Below are positions 19,118 to 27,531 of a DNA stretch of 35,908 nt, piece after piece. The notes under the pieces are model-generated. The model ran no database searches, was not told where the DNA came from, and saw only the letters and a program-made list of their open reading frames with translations. Made by a program: the position numbers and the translations under genes. Within the stretch, counting starts at the first letter, position 1. Each line of letters starts with the position of its first letter. The stretch lies in NCBI GenBank assembly GCA_035533475.1, contig DATLTS010000011.1, forward strand, positions 1 to 35,908, written 5' to 3'. Source of the DNA: Mycobacteriales bacterium (GTDB lineage: Bacteria; Actinomycetota; Actinomycetes; DATLTS01).

Positions 19118-20302
19118 CTAGAGGTTGCCGCGAACCCAGCGCACGACCTGCGCCCAGTCACGGACGATCGTGGCACCGAGCAGGTGCGGGGACGGAGAAA
19201 CCATGGCGGCAAGGCCGACCACCAGCACCGCCGCCAGGACCAGCGCGGCCAGCAAGGCGAGCGAGATCCGGGGTCGGTACAGCTGGGCGACCGCCGAGGC
19301 GCTCACCAGCTTGCCGCCGACGCGCAGTCGGGTGAGCAGACTGCTCGCCATCCCGGACCGGCCACGGTCCAGAGACTCTTCGAGTGTGCTCTGGCGGCCG
19401 GCGGTGACGATCAGGGAAGCGCCATTGGCATCGGCGAGCAGGATGGCCGCGTCCTCGTTCGTGCCTGCGGTCGGGCACACCCTGGCCTCGAGGCCAAGGT
19501 CCTGCACCCACTGCAAGCTCGGCACCTGGCCGCCCGGATCGGCGTGGACGACGAGCTCGGCGCCGCAACGCAATGTCTCGTCGCGTACCGCGTCGAGATC
19601 ACCGACGATGACGTCGGGCCGATAGCCCGCCTCACGCAAGGCGTCGGCGCCCCCGTCGACTCCGACCAGTACCGGACGGAACTCGCGGATATAGCCGCGG
19701 AGGGCGGCGAGATCCGCGCGCTCCTGATAGCCACGCCCGACGACGAGCGCGTGACGACCGTCGAACTCGGTGCGTACTCGCGGGATGCCGGCGCCGTCCA
19801 AGAACAGATCGGAGGACCGCCTGAGAGACTCCGATGCGTCACCCAGAACCGCCTCGAGTTGTCGGCCGAGGCCGGCTGAGGCGTGCTGGGCCGCCGCCGC
19901 GACCGTTCGTGTGCTCTGTTCGGCTCCGCTCGCGAGCACGGCCCCGTCGGCGGCGTACACCGTGTCGCCGCATACCCGGATCGGCTCCCCCTCGCGGATC
20001 CTTCCGAGGATCTGTGGCCCCACCCCGTCGACCAGCGGGATGCCCGCGCCCGCCAGCACGGTCGGGCCGAGGTTGGGGTAGCGACCGCTGGTGGAGGCGG
20101 AGACGTTCACGACGGCCGCGGCCCGCCCGGCGAGTAGTGCCGCCGCGCTGACCCGGTCGAGGTCGACGTGGTCGATCACAGCGATGTCTCCCGGTTGCAA
20201 CCGCCGGGCCAGCACGTCGGTCCGCCGATCCACCCGGGCGGGCCCGCTGACCCCGGGCAACGGGGGCGACTGCCGGGCCCGGTGCGGGAGCGCAAGCTTC
20301 AT
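19118..20302 (-). CDS. steA: Putative cytokinetic ring protein SteA
   Basis: SteA is a cell-division-linked protein of Actinobacteria. The central region resembles thiamin pyrophosphokinase-like folds: VLVGVDGGADALREAGYRPD followed by VIVGDLDAV, then a TNEDAAILLADANGA segment. One C-terminal transmembrane helix (about residues 345-365) follows. In this protein group the pyrophosphokinase-like domain is thought to be structural. The length is 394 residues. It overlaps recN by 4 bases and is followed 4 bases later by the mctB/steB-like gene, the pairing expected for SteA-SteB. Confidence 0.88.
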   Translation of the reverse strand: MKLALPHRARQSPPLPGVSGPARVDRRTDVLARRLQPGDIAVIDHVDLDRVSAAALLAGRAAAVVNVSASTSGRYPNLGPTVLAGAGIPLVDGVGPQILGRIREGEPIRVCGDTVYAADGAVLASGAEQSTRTVAAAAQHASAGLGRQLEAVLGDASESLRRSSDLFLDGAGIPRVRTEFDGRHALVVGRGYQERADLAALRGYIREFRPVLVGVDGGADALREAGYRPDVIVGDLDAVRDETLRCGAELVVHADPGGQVPSLQWVQDLGLEARVCPTAGTNEDAAILLADANGASLIVTAGRQSTLEESLDRGRSGMASSLLTRLRVGGKLVSASAVAQLYRPRISLALLAALVLAAVLVVGLAAMVSPSPHLLGATIVRDWAQVVRWVRGNL

Positions 20303-21999
20303 GATCCCTTGGCCGCCGCTGCCGTCGCCAGCAATTCCTCCGCGTGACCCCGGCCGAGCTCCGAGTCGGCGAGGCCGGCCAACATCCGGGACAGTTCCCG
20401 GATCCGATCGGGACCATCGACCTGCCGCACGCCGCTTTCGGTGACGAGTCCGTCGTCGTTCTTCTCGACCAGGTAGTGCCGATCCGCGAAGGCCGCCACC
20501 TGGGGCAGGTGCGTGACCACAAGGACCTGTCGGCCGGCGGCCAGCCGGGCCAGCCGGGCGCCGATCTCCACGGCGGCGCGACCGCCGACCCCCGCATCCA
20601 CCTCGTCGAAGACGAACGTCGGCACCGGATCCGTCCCGGCCAGGACCACCTCGAGCGCCAGCATGAGGCGGGACAACTCTCCGCCGCTGGCGCCGCGGGC
20701 GATCGGTCGCTGTGGGGCACCCGGATGGGTTGCGAGGCTGAACTCGACGTGGTCGCTCCCGGCCGGCCCGAAGCTCGGGCCGGTGCGCACGCTCACCTCG
20801 AGTCGCGCATGCGGCATCGCCAGCTCCACGATCTCTGCGGTGACCGCCTCGGCCAGCCGGTCCGCGGCCACCCGCCGGGCGGCGCTGAGCTCGCCGGAGG
20901 TCGACGAGAGCACGCGTTCGAGCTCGTCCAGGTCAGCCTGCAACTGGCCGATCCGGTCGTCGTCGCCGCCCAGCTCGCTCAGCCGGGACTCCGCTTCTGC
21001 CGCCCAGGCCAGGACCGCGTCGACGTCGGGTCCGTACTTGCGATTCAGCGCCGCCAAGGCAGCCTGCCGTTCCTGACCGGCGGCAAGCGCCGCCGGGTCC
21101 GCGTCGATGCTCGCGGCGTAGGACGCCAGGTCCGCGGCGAGATCCGCCAGCGCGTAACCGGCGTCGGCGAGCCGACCGGCGAGCCCGGCCAGCGCCGGAT
21201 CGTGGCCGGCTACCGCATCGAGCGCCCGTCGACCCTCGGCGACGAGGCCCAGCGCGTCGCGCTCCTCGCCGCTCTCCTCGCCGCCGGTGAGCGCGGTGTG
21301 CGCCGCATCGGCGGCCCGGCGCAACGCATCGGCATGGGCCAGCCGGGTGACCAGCTCAGCTACCCGGCCGTCCTCCCCCGGCTCGGGCCGCACCGCGGCG
21401 ATCTCGGCCCGGCCGTGCCGGAGCAGATCCGCCTCCTGCAAGCGCTCCCGGGTCCGAGTCGTGAGCTCGGCGAGCTCCGCACCGGTCGCGCGGTGGCGGG
21501 TATACGCAGCGCGGTAGCCGGCCAGCGGTGCGGCAACCAACTCGCCGGCAAAACGGTCGAGCGCCTCCCGCTGGGCGGCCGGCCGGCCCAGCCGCAGGTG
21601 CGCGGCCTGCCCGTGCCGGGCGACCAGATCGTCGGCGAGCTCGCCGAGCAGCGACACGGGCACCGACCGCCCGCCGAGGTGCGCCCGGGACCGGCCCTCG
21701 GCGAGAACGTTGCGTCCGAGCAGCAGCTCCCGGTCGTCGAGCAACGCTCCCGCGTCCACAGCGCGACGTGCGGCGGACCCCTCCGGATCGACCAGGAAGC
21801 GGCCCTCGACGGCCGCCCGGTCGACGCCGGCCCGGACGAGGCTCGGATCACCGCGCCCGCCGAGGAGCAACTCGAGCCCGGTCACCACCATCGTCTTGCC
21901 CGCGCCGGTCTCGCCGGTGAGCACCGTGAGCCCGGGAGCGAGGGTCAGCGTGGCCTCAGCGATGACGCCGAGTCCGGTGATCCGCAACTCTTCGAGCAC
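20299..21999 (-). CDS. recN: DNA repair protein RecN
   Basis: RecN is an SMC-like ATPase acting in double-strand break repair. The Walker A motif is GETGAGKT at residues 29-36. A long coiled-coil middle carries heptad-rich, alanine/arginine-dense sequence. The C-terminal half has the signature ARGASGGELSRLMLALEVVL and the Walker B FVFDEVDAGVGG. At 566 residues it is full length. The GTG start opens 101 bases after the NAD kinase stop. Confidence 0.95.
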   Translation of the reverse strand: MLEELRITGLGVIAEATLTLAPGLTVLTGETGAGKTMVVTGLELLLGGRGDPSLVRAGVDRAAVEGRFLVDPEGSAARRAVDAGALLDDRELLLGRNVLAEGRSRAHLGGRSVPVSLLGELADDLVARHGQAAHLRLGRPAAQREALDRFAGELVAAPLAGYRAAYTRHRATGAELAELTTRTRERLQEADLLRHGRAEIAAVRPEPGEDGRVAELVTRLAHADALRRAADAAHTALTGGEESGEERDALGLVAEGRRALDAVAGHDPALAGLAGRLADAGYALADLAADLASYAASIDADPAALAAGQERQAALAALNRKYGPDVDAVLAWAAEAESRLSELGGDDDRIGQLQADLDELERVLSSTSGELSAARRVAADRLAEAVTAEIVELAMPHARLEVSVRTGPSFGPAGSDHVEFSLATHPGAPQRPIARGASGGELSRLMLALEVVLAGTDPVPTFVFDEVDAGVGGRAAVEIGARLARLAAGRQVLVVTHLPQVAAFADRHYLVEKNDDGLVTESGVRQVDGPDRIRELSRMLAGLADSELGRGHAEELLATAAAAKGS

Positions 22000-22100
22000 C
22001 AGGCCACGATAGGGGCGCGGGGCCGGCGGGCGGGGGACTGTCCACGGCGCGGCGGATCAGTCGGTTCCTGGGTCGAGTGGGCGGATCGCACCCGGCGGGG

Positions 22101-22991
22101 CTAGATTTCCGGGCGGCCGCGCCAGCCCTGGACCGGAAGTTGGAATTTCGCCACCAGCCGGTCGGTGAACGGTGCCGCGGCCAGGCGGGCCAGGCGGACG
22201 GGGTGGGCCCCGCGCCGCCCTTCGACCCGAGCACCGGCCGGGAGATCGAGAGTGCGCCGACCGTCGCAGAACAAGACCGCGCCGCCCTCGACGTCGACCA
22301 GTTCGACGGCAAGGACCGAGGTGGGAGCGACGACGAGCGGCCGGGCGAACAGGGCGTGCGCGCTGATCGGAACGAGAAGCAGAGCCGCGACCTCCGGCCA
22401 GACGATCGGGCCGCCGGCGGAGAACGCGTACGCCGTCGACCCGGTCGGCGTGGCCATCACGACCCCGTCGCAGCCCCAGCGAGACAGCGGACGGTCGTCG
22501 ACCTCGACCACGATGTCCAGCATTCGCTGCCGGGCGGCCTTTTCCACCGTGGCATCGTTGAGCGCCCACTGTTCTGCCACGACGGCGCCGTCGACACTGA
22601 CCGATACGTCGATGGTCATCCGTTCCTCGACCTCGTAGTCCCGGGCGAGCACCCGATCGACGACCCGATCCACCTCCTCCTCCTCCGCCTGAGCGAGAAA
22701 GCCAACCCGGCCGAGGTTGACCCCGAGCAAGGGCGCGCCGGCCGGCCGGGCCAACTCGGCCGCCCGGAGCAGCGTGCCGTCGCCGCCGAGCACCAGGACG
22801 AGCTCGGCACCGACTGCTGCTGCCGCCGGTGCGACAGCGACGATGCCGGCGCAGTCGAGGACGGCGGCTTCGGTCTCCAGGGCGTGGACTGTGATGCCCG
22901 ATTCGACGAGGCGGCGCGCCACGTCCACGCCGAGCGCCACTGCCGCGGAACGCCCGGTGTGCGTGACCAGCAGGACCGTCCGGTCGGTCAC
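22101..22991 (-). CDS. nadK: NAD kinase
   Basis: NAD kinase phosphorylates NAD to NADP. The GGDGTLLRAA motif near residue 69 and the CDGVVMATPTGSTAYAFSAG segment are intact. The 'NE/D' motif reads ALNDATVEKAAR, the aspartate version. The C-terminal KFQLPVQGWRG tail matches mycobacterial PpnK. The GTG start overlaps the tlyA stop (GTGA), so the two are translationally coupled. The length is 296 residues. Confidence 0.95.
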   Translation of the reverse strand: MTDRTVLLVTHTGRSAAVALGVDVARRLVESGITVHALETEAAVLDCAGIVAVAPAAAAVGAELVLVLGGDGTLLRAAELARPAGAPLLGVNLGRVGFLAQAEEEEVDRVVDRVLARDYEVEERMTIDVSVSVDGAVVAEQWALNDATVEKAARQRMLDIVVEVDDRPLSRWGCDGVVMATPTGSTAYAFSAGGPIVWPEVAALLLVPISAHALFARPLVVAPTSVLAVELVDVEGGAVLFCDGRRTLDLPAGARVEGRRGAHPVRLARLAAAPFTDRLVAKFQLPVQGWRGRPEI

Positions 22992-23782
22992 GACGGCCCC
23001 AGGCTGACCGCGCGCTCGGCTTGCTCCGGATCGAGCGGGGGCCCACCCCGAACCAGCCGCAGGAAGTACTCGACATTCCCGGCCGGGCCAGGCAGCGGAC
23101 TCGCGACCACCCCGAGCACTCCGTGGTCCAGATCGGCGGCCGCCGCCGCGACTGCGACGATGGCGGCGACCCGCAGTGTCGGATCGCGGACGACGCCGCC
23201 CGACCCGACCCGGTCACGGCCGACCTCGAACTGCGGCTTCACGAGCAGGACCAGTTCCCCCTCGGTGCAGCCGACCAGGGCCGGTAGCACGGTACGCAAC
23301 GAGATGAAGGACAGGTCAGCGACCGTGAGTTCGACCGGACCGCCGAGCTGGGCGGGGGTCAGCGAGCGAACGTTGGTCCGGTCCAGGACGTGCACCCGAG
23401 GGTCGGTACGCAGCCGCCAGTCGAGTTGTCCGTATCCCACGTCGGCCGCGATCACCGACGCCGCCCCCCGCCGGAGCAGGACGTCGGTGAACCCACCGGT
23501 CGACGCGCCGGCGTCCAAGCAGCGCCGATCGGCGATCTCGAGATCGGTCCACGTCTCGAGGGCCCCGATCAGCTTGCCCGCGCCGCGCGACGCATAGCGC
23601 TCATCCGTGCGGTCGTCGGCGACCAGCACCGGCGTATCCGGATCCACCCCGGTCGCCGGCTTGTGAGCGACCAGGCCGGCCAGCCGCACCCGACCCGCAG
23701 CGACCAGCTCGGCCGCTTCCCCGCGGGAGCGGGCCAGCCCGCGCCGGACGAGTTCCGCGTCGAGCCGGGCCCGACGGGTCAC
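22988..23782 (-). CDS. tlyA: TlyA-family rRNA 2'-O-methyltransferase
   Basis: TlyA methylates 2'-hydroxyls of cytidines in 16S and 23S rRNA in mycobacteria. An S4 RNA-binding domain spans residues about 3-60. The FtsJ/RrmJ-type methyltransferase domain has the SAM motif LDAGASTGGFTDVLL, then VADLSFISL and VKPQFEVG, supplying the K-D-K set. The length is 264 residues. The GTG start overlaps the stop of the 57-residue upstream gene as GTGA. Confidence 0.93.
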   Translation of the reverse strand: MTRRARLDAELVRRGLARSRGEAAELVAAGRVRLAGLVAHKPATGVDPDTPVLVADDRTDERYASRGAGKLIGALETWTDLEIADRRCLDAGASTGGFTDVLLRRGAASVIAADVGYGQLDWRLRTDPRVHVLDRTNVRSLTPAQLGGPVELTVADLSFISLRTVLPALVGCTEGELVLLVKPQFEVGRDRVGSGGVVRDPTLRVAAIVAVAAAAADLDHGVLGVVASPLPGPAGNVEYFLRLVRGGPPLDPEQAERAVSLGPS

Positions 23783-23952
23783 CCCGCGGGATCCTCGTCG
23801 AGGTCGGCCAACGCGTCCTGGAGCCGGCGGTGCACATCCTCGTAGATGGCCACGTGTTCGCTGAGCGGCGCCGACGCCACCGAGCCGAGTCGCTCGAGCG
23901 CGGCGTCGATTCTCGGTTCGCCGGTCCGCTCAGCGATCGGCTGTTCGGTCAC
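23779..23952 (-). CDS. Small conserved protein between phasin-like gene and tlyA
   Basis: A 57-codon frame starts at a GTG that overlaps the preceding stop (GTGA) and ends in a TGA that overlaps the tlyA GTG. The product starts VTEQPIAERTGEPRIDAALE and continues as an acidic, helical, soluble chain ending LADLDEDPAG. A protein of the same size sits in the same place in M. tuberculosis (Rv1693). Double translational coupling supports it being real; the function is unknown. Confidence 0.75.
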   Translation of the reverse strand: MTEQPIAERTGEPRIDAALERLGSVASAPLSEHVAIYEDVHRRLQDALADLDEDPAG

Positions 23953-24347
23953 GGAGTCTTCTTCGCGGGTCGGGCCGCGGCCTTGCGCGGTGCCGCCTTG
24001 CGCGGTGCGGCCTTGCGCGGTGCGGCCTTGCGCGGTGCGGGCGCCGGTCGGGGCCGCAGGTCACCTTCGATGCGGCGCAGCCGCTTCTCGAGGGTGGCGA
24101 CCGCATCCGCGGTCGCCAGACCGGCGCGTTTGAGCGCCCGGTCGATCTCGTAGCGGACCAGACCCACCAGCGCATCGCGGTTCGACTTGCTGGTCTTGCG
24201 TAGATCGTCGGCGAGACTGGCCGCCTGCGCACGGGTGGCGTCCCCCTGCGCGACGAGGGCCTTCGCGGCCGCACTCGCCCGGGCCCGGGTTACCTCGGTC
24301 AGCCCGTTGGCCAACGAGACGTAACCGCGTAGGGCGTCACCGATCAT
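23949..24347 (-). CDS. Phasin-like helical protein with lysine/alanine/proline tail
   Basis: The ATG at 24347 follows GAGGAGG closely and gives 132 residues. Residues about 1-90 form long amphipathic helices (GDALRGYVSLANGLTEVTRA and SNRDALVGLVRYEIDRALKR) typical of phasin-like or coiled-coil proteins. The C-terminus is a low-complexity basic tail with four copies of KAAPR. The tail is encoded by a 15-base tandem repeat at about 23975-24040. Such tails bind nucleic acid in histone-like proteins. A role at storage granules or DNA is inferred only. Confidence 0.75.
   Translation of the reverse strand: MIGDALRGYVSLANGLTEVTRARASAAAKALVAQGDATRAQAASLADDLRKTSKSNRDALVGLVRYEIDRALKRAGLATADAVATLEKRLRRIEGDLRPRPAPAPRKAAPRKAAPRKAAPRKAAARPAKKTP
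23975..24040. repeat. 15-bp tandem repeat encoding KAAPR units
   Basis: About four units of CCTTGCGCGGTGCGG (plus strand), with small changes in the first unit, encode the repeated KAAPR tail of the phasin-like protein on the minus strand. Copy number may vary between strains. Confidence 0.8.
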
Positions 24348-24387
24348 GGGGGCCTCCTCGGGCCGTGGCGATGCGTCGCCGGCAACG

Positions 24388-25398
24388 CTACCGGCTGAGC
24401 CGCGACAAGGCCCCGAGATCCGGGAGCGGACGCCCCGCATCGGCCCGGGCCCAGGCCAGCGCGCAGGCCGCCCGGGCGAGGTCCAGGCCGCTGCCGTCGA
24501 GATGCCAGACCGCATCCACGACTGCCGCCCTGGCCCCCCCACAGCTGGCCGCCCCCGCTTCCGAATCGACGCGGACCGACGGAGCGGGCTCGAGCAGGGC
24601 TGAGATGTCGGCCCCAAGGTAGGTCGGTCGGGTGTCGGCGGTCGCGGCCGCGAGCCCAGCCAGATCGGTCACCCCGCTGAGGACCAGTAGGGAATCCGTG
24701 CCGGTCGCGACGGCGCCTTGGATGTCGGTGTCGAGTCGATCCCCGACGACCAGCGGGTTCCGCGCACCGCTGCGCCGCACGGCTTCCCGGTGCAGCGGGG
24801 GAAACGGCTTGCCGGCTACGGTCGGTTCCCGCCCGGTGGCCACCCGAACCGCGGCGACCAGCGCCCCGTTGCCGGGCAGCAGACCGCGCGGTGACGGCAT
24901 CGTCGAATCCACGTTGCTCGCGATCCACACCGCCCCGGCCCGGACCGCGAGGGCGGCCTCAGCCAGCCTGGGGTATCCCATGTCCGCGGTGTAGCCCTGG
25001 ACGACGGCGTGGGGGGGAGAGGCTTCGTTGAAGAACTCGACGGGGTGCATGCCGGCGGCGCTGACTTCGGCCCACAACCCGGGGCCACCGACGACCAGGA
25101 CATCGGATCCCGAAGGCACGAGCTCGACCAGCATCCGGCCGACCGCCTGCGCGGAGGTGACCACGTCGCCGGCGGCGGCCGGCACCCCGATCTCGGTCAG
25201 ATGGCGGGCGATCGCGTCCGGGGTTCGGGAGGCGTTGTTCGTGACGAACATGACCCGCAGGCCGCCCGACCGTGCCGACTCGATGGACGCCGGCGCGGAC
25301 GGGACCGGGTCGGGCCCCACGTAGACGACGCCGTCGAGGTCGAGGAACGCGGCGTCGTAGCCCGCCGCAAGCGGACCGTCGCAACGGCGAAAACTCAC
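24388..25398 (-). CDS. HAD-superfamily phosphatase, glycerol-3-phosphate phosphatase type
   Basis: The HAD motif 1 FLDLDGVVYVG (nucleophile D20, D22) is followed by FVTNNASRT, a GKPFPPLHREAV segment with the motif 3 lysine, and VVGDRLDTDIQGA as motif 4. This pattern and the C-terminal extension of about 70 residues match M. tuberculosis Rv1692, a glycerol-3-phosphate phosphatase involved in recycling polar heads of glycerophospholipids. The GTG at 25398 overlaps the stop of the TPR gene. The length is 336 residues. Confidence 0.85.
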   Translation of the reverse strand: MSFRRCDGPLAAGYDAAFLDLDGVVYVGPDPVPSAPASIESARSGGLRVMFVTNNASRTPDAIARHLTEIGVPAAAGDVVTSAQAVGRMLVELVPSGSDVLVVGGPGLWAEVSAAGMHPVEFFNEASPPHAVVQGYTADMGYPRLAEAALAVRAGAVWIASNVDSTMPSPRGLLPGNGALVAAVRVATGREPTVAGKPFPPLHREAVRRSGARNPLVVGDRLDTDIQGAVATGTDSLLVLSGVTDLAGLAAATADTRPTYLGADISALLEPAPSVRVDSEAGAASCGGARAAVVDAVWHLDGSGLDLARAACALAWARADAGRPLPDLGALSRLSR

Positions 25399-25781
25399 GG
25401 GGCGCCAGCGAGCGCGGCGCGGGCCCGGCGAAGCGCGGACGCGTAGTGCCTGAGTTCGGGTCGCATCGCGACGGCGAGCGCGAGGTGTTCGACCGCACCC
25501 CGATAGTCGCCCTCCTTCAAAGCGCACAGGCCGCAACCGAACCGCGCATAGTCGTCCACCGGATCGCCGTCGAGGATGGCCGCGAACGAGACCCGGGCCG
25601 CGCCGTAGCGGCCGGCGTCGAACTGCGCCCGGGCCAATGCCTCTCGAGCGCTCCGGGAGGCCGGCTCGGCGGCGACGGTGTGTTCGAGCAGCGCGGCGGC
25701 CGCCGCCGCATCGCCGTGGTCGAGCAGGTCGAGGGCCCGCACGTACCAGTCGTAGACCTCGCCGTCCGGGCGCACGCTCAC
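25395..25781 (-). CDS. Small TPR protein
   Basis: The 128-residue protein consists of about three tetratricopeptide units: YDWYVRALDLLDHGDAAAAA, AREALARAQFDAGRYGAARV and ARFGCGLCALKEGDYRGAVE. The GTG at 25781 follows GGAAGGGA at about 7 bases. It is the first gene of the run that continues into the HAD phosphatase and tlyA, and it diverges from the DUF1015 gene. The partner of the TPR surface is unknown. Confidence 0.8.
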   Translation of the reverse strand: MSVRPDGEVYDWYVRALDLLDHGDAAAAAALLEHTVAAEPASRSAREALARAQFDAGRYGAARVSFAAILDGDPVDDYARFGCGLCALKEGDYRGAVEHLALAVAMRPELRHYASALRRARAALAGAP

Positions 25782-25871
25782 GGCGAATCCCTTCCGGCCG
25801 ATACCCGCTCCACCGCGTGCAACGCCCTCGGGTCGACGGTTGTGCCCCGATCGGTCTCGTACCATCCGCTC
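25782..25871. promoter_or_regulatory. Divergent intergenic region
   Basis: The 90 bases between the TPR/HAD/tlyA run (minus) and the DUF1015 gene (plus) must contain promoters for both. I see no convincing -35/-10 pair, so this is a call from gene orientation. Confidence 0.4.
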
Positions 25872-27167
25872 ATGCCCGATGCCACCACGACCCCGCCCGT
25901 CCCCGACGGGCTGATGCTCCGCCCGTTCCGCGCGCTTCGATTCGACGCTACCGCCGCGACCGGCCCGGCCCAGCTCGGCGCGCGGCTCTCGCCGCCCTAT
26001 GACGTCATCGACGACGCCGAGCTTGCGGCACTCGAATCGCGCGATCCGCACAATGCGGTCCGACTGATCCTGCCGCGTGGCGGCGGCGAGCGGTACGCGG
26101 CGGCCGCGGGACTGCTCGCCCGCTGGCGGTCGGAGGGGGTGCTCGTCGCGGACGACGAGGCAGCCCTCTACGTATACGAGTGCGCGACGGCGGACGGGCA
26201 TGTGCAGCGCGGGCTGGTCGGCTCGGTCGGGCTGGCCCGGGCCGACGCCGGCATCGTCTTGCCGCACGAAAACACCATGGCCGGCCCGGTTGCGGACCGC
26301 CTTGCGCTCACGGCGGCCACCGCGGCCAACCTCGAGCCGATCTTCCTGGTCTACGACGGTGGCGGGCCGGCCAGCGCGGCCGTTGCGGAGGCGGGCAGCC
26401 GTGAGCCGCTCGCCACGGCGGTGACGGCGGACCGGGTGACCCACCGGCTCTGGGCGATCACCGACGCCGAACGGCTCGACGCGATCGCGACCGACCTGGC
26501 GCCCCGACGGGCGGTCATCGCCGACGGTCATCATCGCTACGCGACCTACCTCGCCTACCAGGAGCTGCGACACGCTGCCGGGGACGGCCCCGGGGCTTGG
26601 GACTACGGGCTGAGCTTCCTCGTGGACGCCAGCGCGTTCGGTCCGCAGGTGCACGCCATCCATCGCGTGGTCCCGGGCTTGGCCCCCGCCGAGGCAGCGG
26701 AGCGGGCCGGCTCGGCCTTCACGGTTCGGGCCCTGGGGGGTTCGCTCGACGAAGCCCTGCTGGCACTGGAACAGGCCGGCAAGTCGGGGCCGGCCTTTCT
26801 GATTTCAGCTGGCGCCGCCTCGGGTCCGCGCTGGCTACTCACCGACCCGGCTCCCGCGGCGCTGGACACCGCCATCCCGGCGGAGCGTTCGGCCGCCTGG
26901 CGCGGACTCGACGTGACGGTTGCCCACCTACTGCTGATCCGCCGGCTCTGGGGGTGCGAGGACACCGAACAGGTCGTGGGCTACCAGCACGATGTGGAGT
27001 CCGCACTGCGCGCTGCCGGCGCGGGGGTTGCCCTGCTGCTGAACCCGACCCCGGTGGAGGACGTCGTCGCGGTGGCCGCCGCCGGCGAACGGATGCCCCG
27101 CAAGTCGACCCTGTTCACCCCCAAGCCCGCCACTGGGCTACTCATCCGCGCGCTCGAACTCGGCTAG
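25872..27167 (+). CDS. DUF1015 family protein
   Basis: The chain of 431 residues contains the DUF1015 landmarks: PFRALRFDAT near the start, SPPYDVIDDAELAALESRDP with NAVRLILPRG, the VLPHENTMAGPVADRL segment, and the strongly conserved IADGHHRYATYLAYQE. The C-terminus has LLNPTPVEDVVAVAAAGERM and the PRKSTLFTPKPATGL end. The biochemical function of the family is not established to my knowledge. The ATG at 25872 matches homologue starts. It is a single gene facing away from its neighbours. Confidence 0.9.
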   Translation: MPDATTTPPVPDGLMLRPFRALRFDATAATGPAQLGARLSPPYDVIDDAELAALESRDPHNAVRLILPRGGGERYAAAAGLLARWRSEGVLVADDEAALYVYECATADGHVQRGLVGSVGLARADAGIVLPHENTMAGPVADRLALTAATAANLEPIFLVYDGGGPASAAVAEAGSREPLATAVTADRVTHRLWAITDAERLDAIATDLAPRRAVIADGHHRYATYLAYQELRHAAGDGPGAWDYGLSFLVDASAFGPQVHAIHRVVPGLAPAEAAERAGSAFTVRALGGSLDEALLALEQAGKSGPAFLISAGAASGPRWLLTDPAPAALDTAIPAERSAAWRGLDVTVAHLLLIRRLWGCEDTEQVVGYQHDVESALRAAGAGVALLLNPTPVEDVVAVAAAGERMPRKSTLFTPKPATGLLIRALELG

Positions 27168-27531
27168 CCCATGCCTCCCAAGACCGGAAGGCGGTCACCG
27201 CCGACCGCGGCCACGGCGAAGCCGCCATCTACGCGCTGACCGACGCCCGGTAGAGGACCGACACGGCTGCGCAGCGACACTGCCGCCACAGGCCCGCCCG
27301 TCCCGCCTGGATTTGACGCAATCCCGCGTTCTTCCGACCGATCCGGCACGCGCCGCCGCATCCTCCCGCGCGAGGGCGCACCTGAGGCGGAGCCAGAAGG
27401 TCGGAGCGGGGAAGGCGAGGCTCGACGACTCGTGATCACAATGACCGACCAATGGGCGTCACCCACTTTTCGGGAGGAACTGGCTAGCTCGAGGCATCAA
27501 GCCGAAGGCCAGCGGTGGACCGGGGCCCGGC
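27168..27531. other. Gap without a recognisable gene
   Basis: Open frames on both strands here have no ribosome site and no familiar sequence. No RNA gene, hairpin terminator or repeat is evident. Base composition begins to fall toward the methyltransferase gene on the right. Confidence 0.5.

Noticed and set aside
20344-22104. 586-codon open frame on the plus strand
   Set aside because: Antisense shadow of recN.
22101-22991. NAD kinase ALND instead of the common ALNE
   Set aside because: The motif is known to accept E or D, so this is not a lesion.
22057-23217. 386-codon minus-strand frame overlapping NAD kinase and tlyA
   Set aside because: It is an out-of-frame, arginine/glycine-rich shadow; the NAD kinase and TlyA frames carry the conserved motifs.
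23975-24040. Tandem repeat considered as a CRISPR array
   Set aside because: Units are 15 bp without spacers and lie in a coding frame encoding KAAPR.
27164-27466. 100-codon minus-strand frame after DUF1015
   Set aside because: No ribosome site or familiar sequence; arginine/glycine-rich shadow composition.
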